Of a stretch of DNA of 7,327 nt, positions 1 to 5,497 are shown piece by piece. The notes under the pieces are model-generated. The model did no database searches. It saw nothing but the letters and a program-made list of their open reading frames with translations, and was not told the origin of the DNA. Source of the stretch: an uncultured Pseudomonadota bacterium. Lineage in GTDB: Bacteria; Pseudomonadota; Alphaproteobacteria; RF32; CAG-239. The position numbers and the translations under genes are program-made. The stretch spans positions 1-7,327 of the forward strand of contig CADBPX010000135.1 in assembly GCA_902796625.1 (NCBI GenBank). Reading direction: 5' to 3'. Each line of letters begins with the position of its first letter. The stretch's first letter is position 1.

Positions 1-495
1 GATTAAGCCGACATCGGCAATAATTTTAAGGCGCAACCAAACCCAAAGTTCCTCGCCTTCGGTTCCCGGACCGGCATAGCGCGGTGCTTGATTGGTTGAG
101 CTCTTAAATCGTGCATTGCCTAAGCCGCCTTTACCGCCTTTGGCAATAAGAAAGCGTTCGCCGGCAACAACCATGTCTTTTAACACAGTCTGGCCGTCTT
201 CGGCCACAATTTCGGTTCCGACCGGAACTTTAATAATCAGATCCTGACCTTTATAACCGGTCATTTCCGATCCCATACCCTGTTGTCCTTTTTGGGCCTT
301 AAAATGTTGCTGGTAGCGAAAATCAATTAAGGTATTAAGATTTTCGACTGCCTCAAAATAGACACTGCCGCCGTCACCGCCGTCACCGCCGTTTGGTCCG
401 CCGAATTCAATAAACTTTTCGCGGCGAAAGGCCACGCATCCCTTGCCGCCGTCGCCGGCTTTGATATATATTTTCGCTTGATCCAAAAACTTCAT
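1..495 (-). CDS. obg: GTPase Obg/CgtA, N-terminal part (gene runs off the left edge)
   Basis: Obg is a ribosome-associated GTPase that acts in late 50S assembly and stress control. The first 165 codons are present, starting from the ATG at 495-493, with a GAGG ribosome binding site at 504-501, five bases upstream. The protein begins MKFLDQAKIYIKAGDGGKGC and contains the hallmark glycine-rich Obg fold, including GGPNGGDGGDGG (encoded by near-tandem GGTGACGGC units, an ordinary Obg trait), then ENLNTLIDFRYQQHF, KVPVGTEI and AKGGKGGLGNARFKSS. It ends in ADVGLI, immediately before where the family has the G1 nucleotide-binding motif GxPNAGKS, so the whole GTPase domain lies outside the window. 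It is the third gene after rplU and rpmA, a classic arrangement. The frame is open to base 1, with no sign of damage. Confidence 0.96.
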   Translation of the reverse strand, partial: MKFLDQAKIYIKAGDGGKGCVAFRREKFIEFGGPNGGDGGDGGSVYFEAVENLNTLIDFRYQQHFKAQKGQQGMGSEMTGYKGQDLIIKVPVGTEIVAEDGQTVLKDMVVAGERFLIAKGGKGGLGNARFKSSTNQAPRYAGPGTEGEELWVWLRLKIIADVGLI

Positions 496-519
496 AGTTG
501 CCTCAAAATCATACAAATA

Positions 520-538
520 AAGGGGCATTGCGCCCCCT
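520..538. terminator. G/C-rich hairpin between rpmA and obg, possible attenuator
   Basis: A five-base-pair GGGGC/GCCCC stem (522-526 with 532-536) closes a 5-nt loop, and on the minus strand it can extend by a G-U and an A-U pair. In the operon direction it is followed by TTTATTTG, a weak U tract, so it may only attenuate transcription into obg. On the plus strand it is followed by a run of seven T (542-548), which would make a better terminator, though no plus-strand gene precedes it. The role is inferred from the shape alone. Confidence 0.35.
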
Positions 539-559
539 AAATTTTTTTAATTTTAAAAA

Positions 560-814
560 CTATTCCGCAACAACAGAAACATAAACTCTGTCATTAGCCT
601 TAGTTTTGAACTCTACTTTACCTTCGGAAGTAGCAAAAATTGTGTGATCTTTACCCAAGCCAACATTCTGTCCCGGATGGTATTTTGTACCGCGTTGACG
701 AATGATGATATTGCCAGGGATAACAGCTTCACCGCCATATTTTTTCACACCTAAACGACGACCTTCGGAGTCACGGCCGTTATTGGAGCTACCACCAGAT
801 TTTTTATGAGCCAT
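560..814 (-). CDS. rpmA: 50S ribosomal protein L27
   Basis: L27 is the bacterial large-subunit protein whose flexible N-terminus reaches towards the peptidyl-transferase centre. The 84-residue product has the usual length and begins MAHKKSGGSSNNGRDSEGRR, followed by LGVKKYGGE, RQRGTKYHPGQNVGLGKDHT and a C-terminal TSEGKVEFK segment, a full match to the family. It has the short proteobacterial N-terminus that needs no processing, unlike the extended Firmicutes form. The start has a GAGGGAG ribosome binding site just upstream (within 821-829). The gene lies 22 nt after rplU and 64 nt before obg, on the same strand and most likely in the same transcript. Confidence 0.98.
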   Translation of the reverse strand: MAHKKSGGSSNNGRDSEGRRLGVKKYGGEAVIPGNIIIRQRGTKYHPGQNVGLGKDHTIFATSEGKVEFKTKANDRVYVSVVAE

Positions 815-836
815 AACGTTTCTCCCTCAAATTCAA

Positions 837-1136
837 TTAACCTAAAATATCCGTAATTTTAACAATTGTGATATTTTGTCTGTGACCATTTTTACGACGA
901 TAGTTCTGTCTTCTCTTTTTCTTAAAAACAATAACTTTCGCATCTTTAGCTTGTTTAACAACCAAAGCCTTAACACTGGCACCGGACACTAACGGTGTGC
1001 CGAGTTTTTCACCCAAGGCCAAAACGTCGCTAAAAACAACTTCTTTTCCTTCTTCACCGGCGATTTTTTCAATTTTTACAACATCACCTTTGGTGACATT
1101 ATATTGTTTTCCGCCTGTTCTAATTACTGCGTACAT
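837..1136 (-). CDS. rplU: 50S ribosomal protein L21
   Basis: L21 binds 23S rRNA (with L20) during large-subunit assembly. The 99-residue product starts MYAVIRTGGKQYNV, the family signature, and carries the basic RNA-binding block FKKKRRQNYRRKNGHRQ at about residues 71-87. The length is normal. The start is supported by an AGGTG ribosome binding site at 1148-1144, seven bases upstream. It is the first gene of the rplU-rpmA-obg operon, driven by the promoter at 1181-1208. About 40 nt separates the likely transcription start from the ATG, too little for a structured ribosomal-protein leader. Confidence 0.98.
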   Translation of the reverse strand: MYAVIRTGGKQYNVTKGDVVKIEKIAGEEGKEVVFSDVLALGEKLGTPLVSGASVKALVVKQAKDAKVIVFKKKRRQNYRRKNGHRQNITIVKITDILG

Positions 1137-1180
1137 ATTTTTTCACCTAACTTTTATTTAAACATAAAGCAATGGATTGT

Positions 1181-1208
1181 AATATACATAACTTTTCGTC
1201 GCTGTCAA
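1181..1208 (-). promoter_or_regulatory. Predicted sigma70-type promoter of rplU-rpmA-obg
   Basis: On the minus strand a perfect TTGACA (1208-1203) is followed, after a 16-bp spacer, by TATATT (1186-1181). This sits about 45 bp upstream of the rplU start codon and fits a strongly expressed ribosomal-protein operon. No start site was measured. Confidence 0.7.
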
Positions 1209-1236
1209 CAACAAAAATAACGATTTTTTAATTTTT

Positions 1237-1265
1237 TTGCCGCTTTGACGTATTATATAGATAAA
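1237..1265 (+). promoter_or_regulatory. Weak candidate promoter for the sufS operon
   Basis: TTGCCG (1237-1242) and GATAAA (1260-1265) are separated by 17 bp on the plus strand, in a very AT-rich stretch that also contains TATTATATAG. The elements are poor matches to consensus, as expected for a regulated promoter. Other pairings in this stretch are possible. If correct, transcription would begin at about 1271-1273, inside the inverted repeat at 1269-1291. Confidence 0.28.
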
Positions 1266-1268
1266 TCA

Positions 1269-1291
1269 CTTGCAAAATAAATTTTTGCAAG
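1269..1291. promoter_or_regulatory. Perfect 9-bp inverted repeat upstream of sufS (candidate operator)
   Basis: CTTGCAAAA (1269-1277) and TTTTGCAAG (1283-1291) are exact reverse complements separated by TAAAT. The element ends 34 bp before the sufS ATG, in the divergent region shared with rplU. A site at the predicted transcription start is a typical repressor position. In RNA it could form a 9-bp stem. It lacks a following U tract, so it is not an intrinsic terminator. It does not obviously match the IscR, RirA or Irr boxes I know, so the binding factor is unknown. Confidence 0.45.
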
Positions 1292-1325
1292 CTAAATATG
1301 TATCAGATTTTAGGAAAGTGCAAAG

Positions 1326-2549
1326 ATGTATGATGTTGAACAAATCCGTGGCGATTTTCCGCTTTTGGCGCAAATGGTTAATAATAAAAAAGTGGCCTAT
1401 TTAGATACGGCAGCTTCGGCACAAAAACCGGCTTGCGTTTTAGATAAAATGAGCGAAATTTATCGGTCGGCATATGCTAATCCGCACCGCGGAACCTATT
1501 ATTTTGCCGAAAAAATTACGGCAGAATACGAAAATGCCCGTAAAATTGTTCAAGAATTTATAAATGCCGCCGATTCGCGAGAGATTGTCTTTACTCGCAA
1601 TGCTACCGAGGCAATTAATTTGGTGGCGGCCACATGGGGTATAAAAAATCTGCATGCGGGTGATGAAATTTTAATTTCCGAAGCAGAGCATCATGCTAAT
1701 TTGGTGCCGTGGCAGCATATTTGCGAAATTACCGGTGCTCGCTTGGTTGTTTTTAAGGTAACCGATGAAGGAGATTTTGCCGCGGAACTTTTTAAGCAGA
1801 AATTGTCGGCAAAAACCAAGTTGGTTGCGGTTACCGCTATGTCTAATGTTTTAGGAACAATTTTTCCGATTGAAAAAATAGTATCCGCCGCCCATCAGAA
1901 CGGGGCTAAAGTTCTGATTGATGCTTGTCAGTTTGCCGTACATCACCGTATAGATGTTAAGAAAATTGACTGTGATTTCTTGGCTTTTTCCGCTCATAAA
2001 ACATACGGACCGACCGGTGTCGGAATTTTGTATGCCAAGGCACAAATTTTAGAAAGTATGCCTCCTTATCAGTTCGGCGGCGATATGGTGGATAATGTAA
2101 CATATGAAAAAACTACGTTTGCCGAAATTCCGGCGCGGTTTGAAGCCGGAACACCGGCATCGGTGCAAGCTATCGGTATGGGTGAAGCTCTTCTCTATAT
2201 GCAGAAAATCGGTTTGGATAACATTTTGCATCATGAACTCGAAATGACGGAATATATGGAAGAAGCGTTAAACAGTGTGCCTCACTTACGGATTATCGGA
2301 CAGCCGCAAAATCGGGGCGGGGTTTTCAGCTTTGCTGTCGGTAAAATTCACCCGCAGGATTTGGCTTTTGTCTTAAATAAGGAAAATGTTGCGATTCGCA
2401 TCGGCCACCACTGTGCTCAACCGATTGTTAACCGCATGGGCTATACTTCGGTAGCGCGCGCGTCATTGGGACTTTATACCAATAAAGAAGATATTAATAG
2501 TCTTTATGAAGCTCTGTTGAAAGCGGAAAAATTTTTTAGAGAAGAATAA
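1326..2549 (+). CDS. sufS: Cysteine desulfurase SufS (type II, PLP-dependent)
   Basis: SufS converts L-cysteine to L-alanine, leaving a persulfide that feeds cytosolic Fe-S cluster assembly. The 407-residue product has the family's usual length. Visible landmarks are YLDTAASAQKP near the N-terminus, the cofactor-stacking region EAEHHANLVPW (His122/His123), the PLP-side VLIDACQ segment, the SAHK motif with the Schiff-base lysine at Lys225, and RIGHHCAQP with the catalytic Cys363, followed by RASLGLYTN. The short HHC loop is the type II form that depends on a sulfur acceptor, and sufE lies two genes downstream. The start has AGGAAAG at 1312-1318, seven bases before the ATG. It is the first gene of a tight six-gene cluster. 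No key residue is missing. Confidence 0.96.
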   Translation: MYDVEQIRGDFPLLAQMVNNKKVAYLDTAASAQKPACVLDKMSEIYRSAYANPHRGTYYFAEKITAEYENARKIVQEFINAADSREIVFTRNATEAINLVAATWGIKNLHAGDEILISEAEHHANLVPWQHICEITGARLVVFKVTDEGDFAAELFKQKLSAKTKLVAVTAMSNVLGTIFPIEKIVSAAHQNGAKVLIDACQFAVHHRIDVKKIDCDFLAFSAHKTYGPTGVGILYAKAQILESMPPYQFGGDMVDNVTYEKTTFAEIPARFEAGTPASVQAIGMGEALLYMQKIGLDNILHHELEMTEYMEEALNSVPHLRIIGQPQNRGGVFSFAVGKIHPQDLAFVLNKENVAIRIGHHCAQPIVNRMGYTSVARASLGLYTNKEDINSLYEALLKAEKFFREE

Positions 2550-2551
2550 TA

Positions 2552-3016
2552 ATGACAGACGAAAAACAAAAAAATGATGATGTTATCGGGGCAACGGAAG
2601 CACGACTGCTGCAAGCGATGAGTATTGATGGCGAAACGGATTTATCCGAATTAGCTGCGTTACAGGATTTTGTTGCCTATGCCGGCGAGGACTTGCCACC
2701 GGAAAAGTCTAAGGCAGATTTGGCAGAAATTATCGAACAGATTCGTACCGTAACCGATCCGGAAATTCCGATCAACGTTTATGATATGGGCTTGATCTAT
2801 AAAATAGCACCGCAAGATAACGGCGATGTGAAGATCGAAATGACATTGACCGCTCCAACCTGTCCAATCGCCGGAGTTTTGCCGCAACAAGTGGCTGATG
2901 CCGTGGCAAAATTAGCCGGATGCGGTAAGGTGGAAGTTAGATTGGTGTGGGAACCGGCTTGGACTCCGGAAATGTTGACTGACGAAGCCAAGGAAATGCT
3001 GGAGCTGTTATCATGA
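2552..3016 (+). CDS. sufT: Fe-S assembly protein SufT (MIP18/DUF59 family)
   Basis: SufT proteins are small MIP18-family factors that help Fe-S cluster maturation; the chemistry is not settled. The 154-residue product has a variable acidic N-terminal region of roughly 60 residues, then the DUF59 core: DPEIPINVYDMGLIYKI starting at Asp69, and LTAPTCPIAG with the conserved Cys104, followed by a helix and the VRLVWEPAWTPEMLTDEAK tail typical of SufT and PaaD-like proteins. The suf neighbours favour SufT over PaaD. The ATG lies 2 nt after the sufS stop with an AGAGAAG-like ribosome binding site inside the end of sufS, and its stop overlaps the sufE start (ATGA). The N-terminal extension could modulate partner choice, but nothing in it is recognisable. 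Confidence 0.88.
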   Translation: MTDEKQKNDDVIGATEARLLQAMSIDGETDLSELAALQDFVAYAGEDLPPEKSKADLAEIIEQIRTVTDPEIPINVYDMGLIYKIAPQDNGDVKIEMTLTAPTCPIAGVLPQQVADAVAKLAGCGKVEVRLVWEPAWTPEMLTDEAKEMLELLS

Positions 3017-3417
3017 CCATAGATGAGTTGATTGAAAATTTTGCTTTTTTTGATTCGTGGGAAGAAAAATATCAATACGTAATCGATTTAGGCGCAAATT
3101 TGGAACCGCTGGAACAAAAATATAAAACTGAAGAGTGGAAGGTTAACGGTTGTCAGTCTCAGGTTTGGCTGTTGCCAAAATATAGTGAGGGAAAAATACA
3201 CTTTTACGGGGACAGTGACGCTATTTTGGTTAAAGGAATTATTGCAATAGTTTTATTGATCTATAATGATAAAACCGCCGCTGAAATAAAAAAGGTTGAT
3301 GTTATGGAAATTTTTGCTAAACTCGGTTTAGAGGAAAATTTGACACCGAGTCGGCGTAACGGAATGATGTCGATGGTGGAGAAAATTCGTTACTATGCCG
3401 ATTTATATAGGAAATAA
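3013..3417 (+). CDS. sufE: Sulfur-acceptor protein SufE
   Basis: SufE takes the persulfide sulfur from SufS and stimulates its turnover, normally passing it to the SufBCD scaffold. The 134-residue product has family length and features: FAFFDSWEEKYQYVIDLG near the N-terminus, then EEWKVNGCQSQVW with the sulfur-accepting Cys47 (equivalent to Cys51 of the E. coli protein), and a C-terminal LTPSRRNGMMSMVEKIR helix. The start overlaps the sufT stop by 4 nt and has GGAG at 3001-3004. The last codons contain an AGGAAA stretch that serves as ribosome binding site for the next gene, which argues for coupled expression. Confidence 0.94.
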   Translation: MTIDELIENFAFFDSWEEKYQYVIDLGANLEPLEQKYKTEEWKVNGCQSQVWLLPKYSEGKIHFYGDSDAILVKGIIAIVLLIYNDKTAAEIKKVDVMEIFAKLGLEENLTPSRRNGMMSMVEKIRYYADLYRK

Positions 3418-3419
3418 AT

Positions 3420-4622
3420 ATGAACATCCACGAATATCAAGCCAAACAAATTCTCGTGCAGCATGGTATTAATGTGCCTGACGGGGCAATTGCTTATACA
3501 CCGGCCGAGGCTAAAAGGGTGGCTCAGCAAATCAGCTCGCGCGGACCGTGGATGCTTAAGGCACAAATTCAAGCCGGAGCTCGTAATGACGGGTATTTTC
3601 TCGGCCATTCAGCCGGACAAAAAGGGGGAGTGCGTAAAATTACACAAATCTCCAATATCAGTTATGAGGCGGCGCAAATGCTGAACAATACCTTAGTTAC
3701 CGAACAAACCGGTACACAAGGGCGGTTGGTTAGTAAAGTTTATGTTGAAACATTTAAATCAGTAAAACGCTTCTTTTACGTTGGTATGGTGATTAATAGC
3801 GCCGTGCCTGCAGTTACCATTCTGGTTTCCGATGTTATTAACCAAGATATGCTGAAAGTTCCGAGTGAATTTTTGGAGCGGATTCTGCACATAGATTTAG
3901 CCTATGGTGAAACAATTACCGATAAGCAAATTGTCAAAATTTTGGATTTCCTGTCATTGGATAAAAAACATTTGGATTCTTTTTCTGATTTTTTCTCTAA
4001 ATTGCATCGCACATTTTTAGAGCTTGATGCGCAAATGATTGAAATTAATCCGGCCGGAGTTATGAAAAATCACGAAATAATTGCCTTAGACGCGAAGATA
4101 AATTTTGATGATAATGCCTTGTTCCGACATCCGGAAATTGCCCGTATGCAAGATGATTATGAGGAAGATCCGCGCGTTTTACGTGCGCTTCGCTATGGGT
4201 TTCAGTATCAGGAATATGAAGGAAATGTCGGTTGTATTGTTAATGGTGACGATTTGGCTTTGGAATGCATGGATATTGTTAAGTCAAAGGGATTGAGTAC
4301 GGCTTGCTCGCTGAATATTCGTGGTGGTGTAGATAAGGACAGTATTGCCGAAGGTATCAAGATTATTATGACAAATCCGCGGGTGGAAGGAATTTTAATA
4401 AACATTTTAGGCGGATTTTTACGCTGTAATTTAATTGCCGACGGTATTTTGGCTGCCACTCAGGAAGTAGGACTTAATATGCCGCTGATTGTGCGTTTGG
4501 AGGGAACCAACAAGGAAGAAGCACAAACAATTTTACGGCAATCAAATTTACCGATTGTTTTTGCTGATGATACCGATGATGCCGTTAAAAAATTGCAAAT
4601 CAGCATGGAGGAAAATGACTGA
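3420..4622 (+). CDS. Divergent SucC-like protein (succinyl-CoA synthetase beta-subunit family, ATP-grasp), altered active site
   Basis: This 400-residue protein has the length and full two-domain architecture of the succinyl-CoA synthetase beta subunit: an ATP-grasp domain (about 1-235) starting MNIHEYQAKQIL, and a CoA-ligase domain (about 265-395) with VNGDDLALECMDIV, INILGGFLRCNLIADG and VRLEGTN. The presumed Mg ligands remain (EINP at 208-211 with Asn210; ALDAK with Asp224), as does Lys47. Against E. coli SucC, several contacts have changed: the GRG nucleotide loop is ARN (54-56), the ATP contacts Thr102 and Glu107 align with Lys113 and Phe118, the STEGG loop is gone, NGAGLAM is NGDDLAL, and LDVGGGA is LNIRGGV (298-304). 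The longer nucleotide loop (55-71) matches alphaproteobacterial SucC. The start follows sufE by 2 nt. It is probably not a normal succinyl-CoA ligase, and its function is unknown. Confidence 0.85.
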   Translation: MNIHEYQAKQILVQHGINVPDGAIAYTPAEAKRVAQQISSRGPWMLKAQIQAGARNDGYFLGHSAGQKGGVRKITQISNISYEAAQMLNNTLVTEQTGTQGRLVSKVYVETFKSVKRFFYVGMVINSAVPAVTILVSDVINQDMLKVPSEFLERILHIDLAYGETITDKQIVKILDFLSLDKKHLDSFSDFFSKLHRTFLELDAQMIEINPAGVMKNHEIIALDAKINFDDNALFRHPEIARMQDDYEEDPRVLRALRYGFQYQEYEGNVGCIVNGDDLALECMDIVKSKGLSTACSLNIRGGVDKDSIAEGIKIIMTNPRVEGILINILGGFLRCNLIADGILAATQEVGLNMPLIVRLEGTNKEEAQTILRQSNLPIVFADDTDDAVKKLQISMEEND

Positions 4623-5497
4623 TGTCGATTTTGGTTAATAAAAATACCCGCGTTTTAATTCAGGGAATTACCGGTACTCAGGCCTCATTCCATGTTAAGC
4701 GCTCGCAAGATGACGGAACCAATATTGTTGCCGGTGTTTCTCCGAATTATGAACGGGCGGAATATTTAGATGTGCCGGTGTATAAAACCGTGCGTGAAGC
4801 GGTTTCAGGTAATGCGGTTGATGCCAGTGTTTTGTTTGTGCCGGCCCGATTTGTGAAGTCCGCCGCAAGAGAAGCGGTAGAAGCAGAAATTCCATTGATT
4901 GTTTCTATTACGCATGGGGTTCCGGTGCATGACATGTTAGAAATTAAAGCAATGCTTAAAGGTTCCAAAACAATGATGATCGGTCCGAATACTCCGGGAA
5001 TTATTACTCCTAATGAGGCACGACTCGGCATTTTTCCGGAAAACATAAACCAAAAAGGATGCATCGGAATTGTGTCGCGGGCATCAACATTAACGTATGA
5101 GGCAGTTTTGGAAACCAATAAGGCCGGACTCGGTCAATCTACGGTTGTCGGACTGGGCGATGATTTGATTGTCGGTACGGATTATCCGCAAATTATCGAA
5201 CACTTTTGCAATGATGACGAAACTAAAGCGATTGTTCTTGTCGGTAAGCCGGATAATTTGTATGAACAAATGGCGGCTGAATATTATGCTAAGCTTAAAA
5301 ATAAAAAGCCGATTATCGCCTTTATTGCCGGTGAAGAAATGCCGTTGATGCCGACTATGGGATATGCGGTGGACATCATTACTCACGGTTTATCAACAGT
5401 GCGCAATAAAAAGGAAATTATGCAAAAGTCCGGAATGATTGTGGTCGATCGAACCAGTGAAATACACACACAGTTGGAAAAAATTTTTCGCAAATGA
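4622..5497 (+). CDS. SucD-like protein (succinyl-CoA synthetase alpha-subunit family) lacking the catalytic histidine
   Basis: The 291-residue product aligns end to end with the succinyl-CoA synthetase alpha subunit: MSILVNKNTRVLIQGITGTQ, the VPVYKTVREAV block, IGPNTPGIITP, GIVSRASTLTYEAV, GQSTVVGLGDD and IAFIAG. The catalytic loop, MGHAGAI in active enzymes, reads MGYAVDI, so the phosphorylated His is Tyr248. Other positions conserved in E. coli SucD also differ: Glu of GEIGG is Lys209, the CoA contact Lys43 is Tyr43, Glu98 is His98, Cys of GPNCPG is Thr124, and the PGKGG and GGKG loops are lost. Tyr159 and the TGxQ CoA loop remain. The start overlaps the preceding stop (TGATG) and has GGAGG at 4607-4611. 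The reading frame is undamaged, so this looks like a maintained pseudoenzyme or a retasked protein, presumably paired with the SucC-like partner. Confidence 0.87.
   Translation: MSILVNKNTRVLIQGITGTQASFHVKRSQDDGTNIVAGVSPNYERAEYLDVPVYKTVREAVSGNAVDASVLFVPARFVKSAAREAVEAEIPLIVSITHGVPVHDMLEIKAMLKGSKTMMIGPNTPGIITPNEARLGIFPENINQKGCIGIVSRASTLTYEAVLETNKAGLGQSTVVGLGDDLIVGTDYPQIIEHFCNDDETKAIVLVGKPDNLYEQMAAEYYAKLKNKKPIIAFIAGEEMPLMPTMGYAVDIITHGLSTVRNKKEIMQKSGMIVVDRTSEIHTQLEKIFRK

Noticed and set aside
366..394. Tandem CCGCCGTCA repeats as a microsatellite or regulatory repeat
   Set aside because: They encode the GGDGGDGG segment normal for the Obg domain.
1269..1291. The palindrome upstream of sufS as an intrinsic terminator
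   Set aside because: The stem is AT-rich and no U tract follows on either strand.
1137..1325. A ribosomal-protein L21 leader or riboswitch in the rplU/sufS gap
   Set aside because: The rplU promoter leaves only about 40 nt of leader, and no known structured motif is recognisable on either strand.
4747..5118. Minus-strand open frame of 123 codons inside the sucD-like gene
   Set aside because: It is a shadow of a well-supported gene, with no ribosome binding site or recognisable protein features.
5357..5372. The His-to-Tyr change in the SucD-like protein as a sequencing error (CAT to TAT is one base)
   Set aside because: Several other active-site and CoA-loop residues (positions 43, 98, 124, 209 and the glycine loops) are changed too, and so is the partner subunit, so one base call cannot explain it.
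3420..5497. Calling the pair the genuine TCA-cycle sucCD
   Set aside because: The catalytic His, its helper Glu and many loop residues are absent, and the neighbours are suf genes rather than sucAB, lpd or mdh.
3420..5497. Calling the pair pseudogenes
   Set aside because: Both frames are full length, without stops or frameshifts, with good ribosome binding sites and a coupled TGATG junction.
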